From: Colletotrichum lupini
Taxonomy: Eukaryota > Ascomycota > Sordariomycetes > Glomerellales > Glomerellaceae
Direction of reading: 5' to 3'
Assembly (NCBI RefSeq): GCF_023278565.1
Contig: NC_064677.1
Location: 2,914,001-2,978,000 of the forward strand
Length of the DNA stretch: 64,000 bases
Of this stretch, positions 13,230 through 25,292 are shown piece by piece. Every line of letters starts with the position of its first letter. Position 1 is the first letter of the stretch. The position numbers and the translations under genes were made by a program. The notes beneath the pieces were generated by a model. It worked only from the letters and a program-made list of their open reading frames with translations. It ran no database searches and had not been told where the DNA came from.

Positions 13230-15111
13230 TATATTAATAAGCTACTATCTAAGAAGCTTAACCGCTTACTAAGTAAAAAGACCGTTTTCTATTTTACGTT
13301 ATAGCTTATTTAGGCCTTTTTTTATTAAGATAAACTAGTAGATTTACTACTTATTAAAAAACAGAGTACTTAATATTTATAAGCGTTATTATTACGAAAA
13401 AGATAGTAGTAGCGAGTAACGAGGACCTATATTTACGAAGGGTACGAAAACTATCCTTAAGAGCTTAACTAAACCCGACGTATTAAGAGATAATTAAAAA
13501 CGCGATTAAATAAGTAACTAAGATTATTAATAGTAGCTAACTAGTAACTATACGCGCCGTAACCCTAAATAAAAAACGTGCGAAGCTTATTTAAAATAAT
13601 AATAAAGCGCTATTTTTAACGATAAATAAGTAAGCTAAAGAGCTATATATAGTAATAAAAATTATACTTAATACGTAAAAGAAGTTAAAAATATAAAACA
13701 AGAACGTTAAAATAGAGCTTTATATAATTATTTTAGAGCTATAAATAGTTAAGAGCGAGCTATAAGTTATTAAAAAAGAGCTAAAAGTAATAAAAGAATG
13801 CGTAGAGGATAAAAGCGCTAAGACGAATAAAAGCCTCGAAGTAATTATAATAATAATTACGATATAAAATAGCCTAAGCATATCTTATATAAACGTTATA
13901 TAAAGTAACTTAAATAGGTAAGGTCGTAACTCGTAAGTAGCTATACTAAGTAATATAACTTTAACGAGCCGTAGTAATACTCTATTTTATATAATTAATA
14001 TATTAAGAGTTAAAAAAAGTAATAATAAGCCTAACGTAAGTTAGGTTCGGGCTATAATAGAGAAGGAGATATATATAATAAACGGATAGGGTAGTTAGTA
14101 TTATTAGGCTATTATAATAAATTTAAAAAATACGGATAGGATCCGGGTTATTTATTATAATAATACTAAATATAGGCTTATCAAGTAGATTATAAAAAAG
14201 AGCTTCGGTCCCGGTATACGAGTTTTATAAGACGAACTCTATTTTATAAAAATTAATAACGTAAAAAGAACTAAGATATTAGCTAAGAAAACGAGACTAA
14301 CGTTACTAAGATATCTTAGCTAAGTAAAAAGAATAGGCCTAAGGTATATAAGTCTATAGTCGTATTCGTAACTAAGGCTAGTAATACGTATAAACTAATC
14401 TTTAAAAACTTCTTTTATATTAAAAAGAGTCCGGTATAATAATAGTATTTAAGTAGCGGCTACGTCCTTAATAATATTATAACTATTAGTAAATTACTAA
14501 GTATAAAGCGTATTAGTACGTAAACCTCTAGGTATATAAACGATATATTAAAATAGGCTACTATTACTTTAAATATAATAAAACGATCGTAATATACGTT
14601 CCTTATAGCGGACCGTACGAGTTGTTTAATAAGAATTATTTAAAGCTATATTCGTATTTTTATAAATAAAAAGGTCTAGATCCTTTAGCTAAATATAAAA
14701 AAATAGGCTAAGGTTTACGAGAGTTTAATAAATAATAAGGCGCTACGTAACTTTATAACTTTAGTAATATAAAAACTATAAGTATAGAAAATAAAAAATA
14801 AGGTCGTTACTATTTTAATAAAATATAATAAATAAATAAGGATAGTTCTAACGGAGTAGAGGGACGAAATAAAATAGGGGATTAGAAGTTTATTATAAAT
14901 AAATAGAGATATAGAGGTAGAGTAGCTACTTATATTATTATTAAATATTACGGCGGCCGTCGTCCGGCTTCTAGACCGAAAACTACTAATAATATTAGTA
15001 TACGTACCGGTATAAAAGCTAGAGATATTATAGTAAGCGTATAACTTACTAAGGTAAGTTATTATAAACGTTTGAAAAAGAATAAGTAAAAGGGTAAACG
15101 TCGTTTTAATA

Positions 15112-15141
15112 AGAGACTTTAATCGCTACGACTATTTATAA
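15112..15141 (+). other. Tad LINE endonuclease motif (RIPed GDFNRHD)
   Basis: The codons read R-D-F-N-R-Y-D-Y-L-stop. Undoing CpA/TpG to TpA changes gives G-D-F-N-R-H-D-H-L-W, the GDFNRHD block of Tad/R1-clade APE endonucleases. The equivalent in copy B lies at about 55681-55730 on the - strand. Confidence 0.8.
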
Positions 15142-16699
15142 AAAGGGGATAATATATTAAAAAATAAGTAAGGCGAGGTAAACCCGATTATCGATTTAAT
15201 AAATAAGTACTTATTTTATAGCCTCTTTTTATAAAGTACGAAGACGTAAGAAAAGAATAAGGTAGTAATAATAATTAACTTATTTTTTATATTTAAAGAA
15301 ATAGTAAGAACGGTAGTATAATACGCCCTATATAAAATAAATTACGGGTCGGACTACTAAGTAATCGAGATAACCTTCGATATTACCGTATTTAAAATAA
15401 AAAGCTAACTACGGCTCCTTTTTAAAAACGCCCTATAAAAATAAATTAATGAAAAAATAGAAGTAAACCTAGGGCGATCGCTAACGGGAGGTATAGTATA
15501 GTAGTAAATAGATTAATTAATATTTCTAAAATATAAAATAATAGAAATATTAACTCTTAAAACTAAGCTATTTTTATATAAAAAAAAATAGTAAACGGCC
15601 GACCTTATATAGCTCTGGTAGATTTATACTTATTAAAAGAACTAGGCGAGGGTAGAGAAAAAGGTAAGTAATACCTAACCTAAGCTAAAGAAACGCGCCC
15701 GCTCGGCCGCTAAATAATATTATAACGCTATTTAATAATAAAAAAGCTATTAAAAGGACTTTTTAATTAAGAATATAAATATCTAAAAGGCCGCGAAGTA
15801 TCTTAATACTAATAAAAGGGCTTTTTTTAATAAAATCCCCTTTTTAAAAAGAGTTAATAATTCCTTAATAAAAGACGCCGCAGAGTAGGTTAAAAAGCTA
15901 TTTTTTATATTCTTCCCTCTTTTTTTTAACATAATTAAAAAGGAGGGGGAGCGGCTATAGAGGTCGCCGGTACCCTTCCTTAACTTTATACTAAGAGAAA
16001 TAAAAAAATAGCTTTTTATAATAAAGCTATAAAAAGTACCTAAAGAAAACGGTCTATTAATAATAGTATAAAAGTATATATAGTTAATAATAAAAAGGAG
16101 GGTACTAATACTTTTCTAAACCTTGCTAAATAAAGGGACGCTACTTTAATAATAATAATACGTAAGGATTATTTTACTAAAAAAAACTAAATAAAAGTAA
16201 CTATAGCATAATAAAAGCTTAGTAACTAATCTCGCTATTCTTAATACTTAAAAAAGTACTAGAATCGGTTTTAATAAAACGTATTTTATATGTAATTAAG
16301 TTATTTAGCCTCTTTCTTATATACTACTTCGGCGCGTATAAATAAAGGTTTATAAAATAGGCGCTAGTATTATTATAAGAGTATATTTATAAAGTATAAA
16401 AAAAGAGAAAAGTAATTAGTTTAGTTAGTTTTAATATTAAGGGAGCTTATAATAAGGTATATAAAAAGAGATTATTATAATAACTTAAGGCGCAGGGTAT
16501 TTTTAAAAAGTTAGTAAAATAGGTTAATACCTTTTACTCTTATAAAATAATAAGTATTTTAATTAATAGTTACGAATCCGAGGCTCGTTTATTATTATAA
16601 GCTAGGCTACTTTAAGGCTTATTATTTTTACTCATATTCTTTTTTTTTAATACCGACCTCGTATAATACTAAATTAATAAAAACGGGGGCGCGCTAGCT

Positions 16700-16714
16700 T
16701 TTATTAATAATTAT
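16700..16714 (+). other. Tad LINE reverse-transcriptase active site (RIPed FVDDY)
   Basis: Codons ttt att aat aat tat read FINNY. Each change from FVDDY is a TpG to TpA step, so both catalytic aspartates are lost. LPQG-like and NGGALAF-like codons lie upstream and an ERRSG-like stretch downstream, as in Tad1 RTs. Confidence 0.85.
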
Positions 16715-18193
16715 ATTACGTAGGTTATTAGCTAATTATACGAAGTAAACTACTAAAGTATTTAAAATATTATTAACTAAGTACTTAAGTAGGAACGACG
16801 AAGCGGAGTAACTTTTAAAAAGGATAAAACGGCTATTATCTATTTTATATATAATTAGAAGCTATTACTAAACTTAACCGGCTTTATTATTAAACGTAAT
16901 ATTATTTAACTAAAGGACTATATTAAAGTACTAGGGGTAACGATAAATATAAAGCTTCGTTTTAAAAAGTATATTATAAAAGTAACGATAAAAGGGCTAG
17001 AGGCGGTATTAGAGCTTAGGTATTTTAAAAGTCTATTATTAGTAACGGCTAAATAGCTTTTTATTATAGCTAAAGTACTAATAATAAATTATATATCGAA
17101 CCTTTAAAAATATAAATATTAAATAATATAAATAAGAGTAATTAACTAAGTATAAAGGGTCGGAGCTTAGGTAATTATAGAGACCTTTAATATAGTAGCT
17201 ATAATAGTTATTAAAGTAGAGGTAAGTATTTAATTCGTACGAGAAAAATATAATAAGAGGTTAACGACGTTCTAAGTACGAATATAAAGTCTTTTTAAGA
17301 CTTATTTATTTTAACGTTTATAGTTAGTAATATTTAAATAGTTTTTATTACTTTTTTAATTAATAATAGAGGCATTTTACGACCTACTCCTTAATAAACT
17401 AGAGATTATTAAAGCATTTTTAATAGCCCCGTAAAAAGAGAGAATATATATAATAGTTAATAATAACGTAGCTAAAGTATTAAAAGTAATTTAATTAAAA
17501 TAAGTAGTTAGGATAATGACGGGGAGCTTAATAAAAAACGGGGTTATAGGCTATAGAACGGCTATAACGCTACTTATATTATTTAAAAAAGATAATAATA
17601 TTATAAAAGCCTTGCGCACGCTCGCTCTAAAAATAGAATAGAACTCGTATATAATAAAGCTAATAGTACTAATAAAAGCAGTAAGGTTTTTATTAAAGAG
17701 GTTTAAATACCGAGCCGTTTATATATTTATTTATAATAAGGCGGTAGTTTTAGTAATCCGTAACCCGTAGTAGTAGTTAGGTTAACGAGAGATCTACTAA
17801 CTATATACTAGTATATAAGCTCTTTAAAAAAAAGGTAATAGAATAATACTCTTCTAGCTTTTATTAGTATTAAAATTAAACTTATTAAAAGTAGTTAAAG
17901 TAGTAATAAAGGAAAGTACGAGACTAAGTAAGATATTATATAAAAAAGCTATTAGAGCTTACTTAACCGTACTTAAAATCGCTTTATAAACTATACTATA
18001 GATATATAGAGCTTTATTTAATAATATAAGCGTATATTTAAAAAAGATTGATATAGCTTTATTAAAAAAGTATACGCGCGAGTTATATATCGGACTCTTT
18101 TAAAAAGAAGCTAATATCTTAATATAACTACGTATTAGTATAATAAAACTAAATTAGTACTTATATTAGATTAGTATAACTACCTTAGTATAA

Positions 18194-18244
18194 TACGCTT
18201 ATAAATAAGTAATAAAAATAATAGAGTACTTCCTTTTCTATTAT
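18194..18244 (+). other. C-terminal zinc finger after RNase H of Tad LINE (RIPed)
   Basis: The codons correspond to C-x-C-G-x(6)-H-x(4)-C, with each Cys TGC/TGT now TAC/TAT, each His CAC/CAT now TAC/TAT and Gln CAA now TAA. Copy B has the same segment at about 52668-52710 (- strand). Confidence 0.75.
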
Positions 18245-18324
18245 ATATAATAAATAGTATAACGGACTCGGATACTTTAATAAACGGAATTATATAAAAA
18301 GAACTTATTATACTTTTTTAGAGA

Positions 18325-18328
18325 AAAG
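18325..18328. repeat. Target-site duplication (aaag), left side of gypsy element
   Basis: aaag immediately before the LTR start and again at 24851-24854 after the other LTR. Removing one copy and the element restores a sequence (gagaaaag then agcgcg) that matches the uninterrupted LINE copy B at about 52572-52590 (reverse strand). Confidence 0.85.
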
Positions 18329-18551
18329 TGTTACGAAAGGGAACTCGAGGTAAGTCGGAATGCTACTATATTAACCTAATTAACTAAAGACTTAACGTAA
18401 AGAGGAAAAAAATAGAATAGTAAGTAGAAGTTAGTAAGCTAGCCCTTTGGGCCTAGTAGTCTAGCTCGTTACGTAATTATTAAGAGCTTAGCTTCATAGC
18501 TTAAGGCTAAGCCACAAGGCCTATAGGGCCCTAATATTTATTACTATAATA
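18329..18551 (-). repeat. 3' LTR of the gypsy element
   Basis: 223 bp, matching 24628-24850 with RIP-type differences. In element orientation it starts with RIPed TGTTATAGTAGT and ends in CTTTCGTAACA. The end at 18329 keeps its original tg, while the other end (18551) has become TpA. Confidence 0.88.
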
Positions 18552-18554
18552 TTA

Positions 18555-18566
18555 CCCCCCCCTCTA
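18555..18566 (-). other. Polypurine tract of the gypsy element
   Basis: On the + strand an 8-base C run followed by tcta, three bases inside the LTR. On the - strand this is an A/G-rich, G-run tract directly upstream of the 3' LTR, the expected primer site for plus-strand DNA synthesis. It sets the element's orientation. Confidence 0.7.
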
Positions 18567-21164
18567 TACTAAAAGGCGCTATTTATAGCGCTAAAAAATA
18601 AACCTCTAAATTACTTCTTATCTTAGCGAATTTATAGCTATAATTATTATTATTATATTATTATCGTTTTTTAGTAATAGCGAATTACTAATTATAATAG
18701 CTTTTATTTATATATCTAAGTTCTATAGCGGGCCCTTAGTAATTAGGTACTAATAATAAAACGCTTAGAGCGCTATTAGTATATACTTAAAGCTTTTTAT
18801 ATTATACTAAGTCGGGTTTATATTATACCCTTTCTAATCTACTTAGTACTATAACTTTCTTTTATATAATTATAACTTAACGATTTTAGAGACCTCGTAC
18901 TCCGGTTTATCGTTATTATTAATAATTAGTAGCGGTAGGTCTTAGTTCTACCTAGGTAATAGGTCGTTAGTAGCCTTCTTTAGCTTACTTAAGTAAAAAA
19001 TAGGGTATACTTAGCTATTTATTAATAATTTAATAATCTATATACCCCCCTATCCGGCGCTAACGATAGGCTATAGCTCGGCCTACGGCTATTATAGCTT
19101 ATTTATATTAGTAAACTTTTAATACGAAGTATTAATAAAGACCTAGTTTCTTAACTTTAAGTCGTCCGGGCGCCGGTAGTAGTTAGTATACCTCTTATAT
19201 CGTACTTAAATAACTTTTATATTACTCTTAGTAGTTTCCTAAGCCTCGTATATCCTACGGGCTATATATTACGTATTAGTACGGTTTAGCTTTTCCTTTA
19301 TAAAGCCGAATTAGTAAGTTCGCTTAGACTAGTTAAAAAAGAGCCGTAGCTAACGACCGAATTCTACTTCGTATAGTAATAGCTTTATAATTTTATTAAG
19401 CTAAGTAATATAAGTAAAGTCAATCGTAAATAGCATATTACTCTAATTATCTTAATACTAATTAATTAGTAATCTGAACTATTATAAAATATATTAGTTT
19501 AGTACCTCTATTTAGCTATTTATTTAAAAGTAGTCCGCTATTAATAGTTATAACTTAACCTTATAAATCTTATAAAGCTCCCCCTAAAAGTCAGAGATAA
19601 ATTAGGGGCCTCGGTTTAATATAATAATCTTTAGTAAGCCGAAAATAAGTAATACCCGCTTATAAAATATTTAGTTTATATTTTTTATTATAATAGTTTT
19701 ATAATAAGGAATAAATATTGCCCTCTTATTTAGGTAGTTTATTACTATTTAAATATTATTAAATCCTTTTTAATTAGTAAGGATAGTTATAAAGTTAGTA
19801 AAAATATATTACTACGGGTAGTTAGGTACTAACAATAGCCTTAGCTCCCCTCAGGGCTTATTGCGCAGCTTTTATAATTAATAATAAGTATAGTAGTTCC
19901 GTATATATTAATAAGTATCTATTATTAGGCCCGGCTAGTAATATTACTATTTAATTATTTTTATAACTTTATTATACCCTAGGTAGGCGAGGAGCTTTTA
20001 CTTATAGACCTTATAAATAACTATAATACGAAAGTTCTCCTCTTTAAGTACTACGAGCTTCTTATTTATTATTAATAATCCGTCGTTTTAAATAGACTAG
20101 CGCTCGCGCCCTTTAGTTATTAATACTTATATTAGCACGAGGGACGCTATAATAAGGTCTCTATTAAGCTTTAAAATCTTCTTTATTAATAAGTACCCCT
20201 AGAGCTCGTTTTTTAATAAGAGCGAGCTAATTATAAACTATAATTAATTAATTACGGTGCTTAATAGCGCCCGTAGCTCTATTATAATATTAGAGGATAA
20301 TAGTCTTAATAATAAGAGGACTTAAGTCCTATTAGCCTTTTTTAGTACTTACTAAGTACGGATATCCTCTATTTTTTATAAAAAGGCGTTAATTAATACG
20401 TTCTTTTTTTTTAAGTAATAATAAATTTAAAAATTTAAATCTATTAGTATATTAGCTTAGTAGGCTTATTATAAGTTAAGTAGGCGCTTAGTTATAAAGA
20501 ATAGTAATAACTAATAGTTTATAATAACGTCGAACCTATATTTATAACTTATAAGCTTTATATACTATTTTTCTAAGTATAATACTATTACTAATATTTC
20601 CTTATTATAAATAGTATAATTAAGCTCTGCACTACTTATTATTTCTAAATGAAAAGTTATTAGGTATTATAACCTATTATCCTCTTATTACTATAATAGC
20701 GCTTTAGTATATACTAAATTAAAAGCGTTAGTTTTTAATTACGTTAGTAGCTTTAGTTTAAAGTAATAGAGGATAGGCGCCGATATTAGTATTAGTTTTA
20801 TAACTTTAAAAGCTATTTCGTAGTTAGTACTAAAGTTAAAAAGAACTCCCTTACTCGTTAGTTTTATAAGGGGCCTAGCTAAGTAGCCGTAACTCTTTAT
20901 AAATCTTTTATAAAAGTTATAGAACCTGAGGAAAGACTAGATATCCTTAAGTAATATAAGTAGCTTTAAGTCTTTAACTATAAAAACTTTTTGCTTGTTT
21001 AGTTATATACTTTCTATCGAAAGTACGAAGTCTAGGTACTTCGTAGAGGTAATATTAAATTTATACTTCTTAATATCTATTTATAAGCCTACTTTCCGTA
21101 AGTAGTCTAGTACTTTAGTAACGTGCTCTTGGTACTAAAAGGGGTTATTTAAGAAAATTAGGAT

Positions 21165-21176
21165 ATTATTTATATA
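21165..21176 (-). other. Gypsy reverse-transcriptase active site (RIPed YVDD)
   Basis: On the - strand the codons tat ata aat aat, followed by atc cta att ttc, read Y-I-N-N-I-L-I-F, the RIPed form of YVDDILIF. The stretch upstream on the same strand reads VPFGLYNGL, then YLDDFYTA, typical of fungal gypsy RT. Confidence 0.85.
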
Positions 21177-23142
21177 CGCCGTATAAAAGTCGTCTAAGTA
21201 CTTTATTAGTATTCTATTTATATATTATTAATACGTAGTAAGCCCGTTATAAAGCCCGAAGGGTACTACTTTATATTTATATACCCCGTAGCGGGTTCTA
21301 AACGTTATTAAGTCCTCGGAGGCTAGGTTAAGTTAGATATAATAAAAGGCCTACTTAATATTTAGTTTAGTAAATACCTTTGTCCTACTTAGCTGCGCGA
21401 GGGTCTTATTAATAAGTAATAGTAAGTAGCGGTCTTTTTTTATAACTTTATTAAGCTTATAGAAGTTAATATAAAAGCGTAAACTATTATTATACTTTTT
21501 TATTTATAAATAGCGTTAGTAATGCGAAAGGAGTATTACTTAGCTCGATAAATCCTTTTTATAAGTATTTTAATAAATAGGCTCTTATAGCCTCTAGCTT
21601 GGGCACTAACTACTTATATAGAGGGTAGTAAGTTAGCCTTTTTTTATTACTATCTAGGAGCTCGATCTTATAGTTATATAGCTTATAAAGTATTAATATA
21701 TCGCTAGCCGCCTTATTAAAAACGTCGGTCTAGGGCTATAAATACTTTAATAAGTTCGTTATTATAAGGTTATAAGTAACCTAGTTATTGTTATATAAAA
21801 AGTCTACCTCTTATTTTTTATTTTTTATAATATAGTTAAGCTTATAGAATAATATAGAGCTTATTTTAACGTCGTTCTATCTTAGGTTCTTTTTAAAAGC
21901 GGGAGTACTAATAAAAGTAATATTTATTTATACTATTACTAAGTATAGTTTTTATTACCTAGCCCTCTTTATAGGGGTAATATAGGTATTATTAAGGGCG
22001 CGTTCTATTTTCTTCGTATTTTTAACTTCGTTTAATTATTATATTTAGCGGGCTATTATTTTTAGTAGGCATAGTAATATCCTAATTAGTATACCCTTTA
22101 CCTACTATTATTAGAGCTTTTAGTTATAGTAGGTTATATCTATTTCGAATAGGTCCTATTAGTAATCGGCGTTAATTTAATATTATATATTAATAACTTC
22201 CGGGGTATATAAGTCCTTAATATCTTTAATAATAATAGAGGGCGTTTTTTATAATAATAGGTCCTTAGGCTATATTAGCTATTAGTAGCGAATATTAGGG
22301 TTTACTCCGTAGTATTTAAACTACTTTTACCCTAGGATTAAGTCGTAGCGGCCTATATTAAGCTAAAAAAGGGGTACTTTTAAAAGGACCCGTTAATTAA
22401 TATATAAGTTAGCGGTCTATATTACGCTAGTATTATCTAATCGCTCTTTATTAAACTTAGTAATAAGGATTAAGTATAATAATTTATAAAATAGGGCCGC
22501 GTAGAACTATTATAATAAAGGGGTTACGTAGTTATTTATAAATCCGTACTTATTAGCTCCTATATTAAGTAAAGCTCTTAAATAAATTCTATATTTATTA
22601 AATACTAATATAAGCTCTATTTTAAGGGGCTAGCCCCCTATAAGATCCTATAGGTTTACTAAATTAATTACTAATTTTCTATCTTTTTTATACGTATCCC
22701 CTAGCTAGCAGTTTATTTTTACTAGGGGTTTTAGTTTTTTAAACCTAACTCTATTTTAATAAGGCCCGTAGTAGTATTAATAGCAGCTATAATAATCTTC
22801 GGTTTCTTAGGGTAGTCCTTAAAGATATATTTAGTATTATTATAAACGAAATAAGCGCCGCTATCCTTAAGCTTTTAATATAGGGCTTTAGGGATTGTCT
22901 TGCGAGTAGAGGTACGACCTCGGTCCTATTTAGTACCTTTAGTACCTCTATTATTTCCGCTACTTCTAGTACTTTTATTACTTTTACCCGAGGTCTAGCG
23001 AGCCTAGTTAGAAGCCTTAACCGGGCGGTCCTCTATAAAAAGGGGTTATATTACGTTAGCTAGCTAAGTAACGTACTTAGTATACTTTTAGAAAGTAGCT
23101 ATATTATCTAGGTACTTTAATATAGCCTAGTTACGAAAATAT

Positions 23143-23158
23143 ATAAGTAGCTTATTAT
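23143..23158. repeat. 16-bp target-site duplication, left copy
   Basis: ataagtagcttattat, repeated exactly at 23326-23341, flanking the un-RIPed insert. Confidence 0.8.
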
Positions 23159-23325
23159 TATCCGTAGTTGTGAACTTTATAAAAGGGAAAGTTAAAAAGT
23201 TAGAAAATCTAAAAAAAATAGTCTAGCGAGACAGTGTAAGTATCCACTAATACCGTGTATTAATACCATATAAACGACATCGAAAATCGCCCGAGCAGCT
23301 AGCAAAAGCAAAAATAAAAAAACAA
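23159..23325 (+). mobile_element. Un-RIPed 167-bp insertion with A-rich tail (SINE-like or LINE-mobilised RNA copy)
   Basis: An island of normal composition inside the RIPed gypsy element: 12 CpA/TpG within about 180 bp, against about one per 200 bp in the background. It is flanked by an exact 16-bp duplication of host sequence, and its right end is A-rich (agcaaaagcaaaaataaaaa). Long target duplications plus a 3' A-tail are the marks of LINE-driven target-primed insertion, so the insert is probably a reverse-transcribed small RNA or a SINE copied on the + strand. I find no clear tRNA A/B boxes and do not recognise the parent RNA. Lack of RIP suggests it arrived after the surrounding DNA was mutated, or was too short to be recognised. 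Confidence 0.65.
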
Positions 23326-23341
23326 ATAAGTAGCTTATTAT
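23326..23341. repeat. 16-bp target-site duplication, right copy
   Basis: An exact second copy of ataagtagcttattat (23143-23158), directly after the A-rich tail of the insert. Confidence 0.8.
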
Positions 23342-24627
23342 AAAAACGGCGCTTTTACTAAGATTTTAAAAGCTTATTAATACGCGCGAGCTTAGTAAAT
23401 ATAAAGTACTTTTAGTAAACGTTTTTAAGTATAATTATAAGTACGTCTAGCTTATAATTAGTATTATTTATAACGGTCGGGCTAGTATAAGCCGACTTAA
23501 GCTCGTAAAATAGTTACTTAGCTATAGTAATTTTATTAGAAGTTAGTATTAGGTATATAAACTCCGTAGCGCTACTTTTAATCTTATTAATAATATACTC
23601 TAAGTAGTACTTATTTATATTATAATTAGTATTTTCTAAGCGCTTTATAATATACTAGAGCTAGTAATTAAACTTAAAGCTAGTATTATTACTTATAAAG
23701 ATAAGTACGTCGGGTAGTTTTTAAAGAGCCGTAGGTAATAGGATAGGACGAGGCTAAAGTAGTCTCGTAGCTACCCTACGTTTCTAAGTATACTAGCTAT
23801 TATTTTAATATACTAAGAGTAGTAATATTTTAAATAGAGCTAGCCTAGGAGCCGTTCTCTAATTATTCTAGTCTTTTAGCTATACTTATATTATTAATAT
23901 AGGCTTGAATAAGGGCTTTGTTTATAATATAGAGCTTTATAATAATAATATATATAAAGTCGAGGTTTTTATAGGTTATTGCGTATAAGTACTTAGTATT
24001 ATTACTTAGCTAGTTAATAATAAAAACTAGGACCTGCTCTAATTAGTACTAAGTAATACGTATTTTTAACTATTATTTAATTTACTTAAGTAAGGTCTTT
24101 CTATTATTTTTAAAATATAGTTCCTAAATAAGGTCGAGGTCGATATATTACTTAGTATTCTTTTTAAAAAGGATATTATTATAAATATAAATAAGTAAAA
24201 TAAGCTAGTTAGCTACGTTATTAAAGTACGCTAAGCGATTAGCCTAAGTAATAGAAGGTAAAAAGTACTTTATTAATTAATTAAATAGCGCGACCTTAAG
24301 ATCGATAATTAAGAGCTTAGCGCCTTCATTAAGGCTTACGACGCTCTATTAAGACTTATAGAAGTAGCGACTTTATTAAAAGCCGTTAGTATAAAAGGAG
24401 ACCTGGCCTCCCTAGCTATATCCTCTAATTATTACTTTTAGTAAAGGGGGTATATATTTAGGGAGTATTAATTACGCTACTTACGTATAATTAATTTAGT
24501 TAGCTATTGCTCGGCTTTTTTATACGCTTTTTTAGTAAGGGTAGCTAGTTAGGATAGTAAGTAGGTAATTAATTAAGATATTATCGTTCTGTTTTTAGAG
24601 AATAGTTAATTAAGTAACGTTAAGTAG

Positions 24628-24850
24628 TATTATAAAAGGGAACTTAAGATAGGTCGGAACGTTATTATATTAACTTAATTAACTAAAGACTTAATATAAA
24701 GAGGGAAAAAATAAAATAGTGGGCAGAAGCTAGCGAGCTAGCCCTTTAGGCCTAGCGGTCTAGCTTATTACGTAATTACTAAAAGCTTAGCCTCGTAGCC
24801 TAAGGCTAAGCTATAGGGCCTACAGGGCCCTAATGCCCACTACTATAACA
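24628..24850 (-). repeat. 5' LTR of the gypsy element
   Basis: 223 bp, the same length as 18329-18551. The outer end keeps un-RIPed gcccactactataaca (TG...CA form in element orientation), while the inner end has gone from tgttacg to tattata. Mutations therefore fell differently on the two LTRs. Confidence 0.88.
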
Positions 24851-25292
24851 AAAGAGCGCGTCTAATATTAATAATTAAACGCTATATATTAACGTTATTA
24901 AAGAGACGATTAAGTTTATAATAAGTACGGAGAGGTTAAATATATAGATTAGCTAGTAATAGAACTATATAATACTTATATTAATATACTAACTAACAAT
25001 AACCCCTTACGTACCCTCGTATTATTAATAATAGGACTAGCTTTAGCCGCTAATAATAAGACGCTAAATACTTTAAAAAATAACTATAAAATAGCTTATT
25101 ATTAATATTACAAATAACCGTAGTATTCAAAAGGAGTTTTAAAAATAATATATATAGGGATAAATAGTACCTATATAGGCTTTTAGAAAGTAAGGATATA
25201 AATAAAGGTAGAGATTATATAAATAGTTATCTAAGCCCTTAATAGCTTAGCTAGGGCGTAATAAACTATATATATATATATATATAAATAGA
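24851..25292 (+). mobile_element. Tad1-type LINE, copy A, 3' portion
   Basis: The continuation of LINE copy A after the gypsy insertion, starting with the duplicated aaag. It matches the reverse strand of copy B (about 52150-52590) over about 440 bp. It contains the shared 3' segment that reads gtagagattatataaat, then ctaagcccttaatagctt and ggcgtaataaact, and ends in a run of TA dinucleotides (about 25267-25290), which I take as the element's 3' tail. It lies beyond the RNase H/zinc-finger end, so it is mostly 3' untranslated sequence. Confidence 0.82.

Larger units (their letters stand above)
13230..18328 (+). mobile_element. Tad1-type LINE, copy A, 5' portion (ORF1, EN, RT, RNase H), RIP-inactivated
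   Basis: A non-LTR retrotransposon that copied itself through an endonuclease/reverse transcriptase protein; now dead from RIP. Reading through RIP changes gives the family hallmarks in order: ORF1 (gag-like; about 13.25-14.0 kb and beyond), an APE-type endonuclease motif GDFNRHD at 15112-15141 (now R-D-F-N-R-Y-D), the RT core LPQG about 90 bases before FVDDY (16700-16714, now F-I-N-N-Y), and a terminal CxCG...H...C zinc finger after RNase H (18194-18244). Copy B (52.15-57.64 kb, opposite strand) matches along about 4.9 kb with few indels, which fixes the structure. The 5' end is approximate. At 18328 the element is broken by the gypsy insertion and resumes at 24851. No functional frame remains. 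Confidence 0.88.
18329..24850 (-). mobile_element. Ty3/gypsy LTR retrotransposon, 6.5 kb, RIP-inactivated, nested in LINE copy A
   Basis: Complete in outline: two 223-bp direct LTRs (18329-18551 and 24628-24850), a 4-bp target duplication (aaag), and a pol-like interior on the - strand. A G-rich polypurine tract (18555-18566 on the - strand) abuts the left LTR, so that LTR is the 3' one and transcription ran right to left. The RT core is recognisable: VPFGL, then YLDD (about 21188-21199), then the YVDDIL active site (21165-21176, now Y-I-N-N). By position gag should lie at about 22.8-24.6 kb and RNase H, integrase and possibly a chromodomain at about 18.6-20.9 kb, but I did not resolve these motif by motif. 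A small un-RIPed insert sits in the gag part (23159-23325). Confidence 0.88.
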
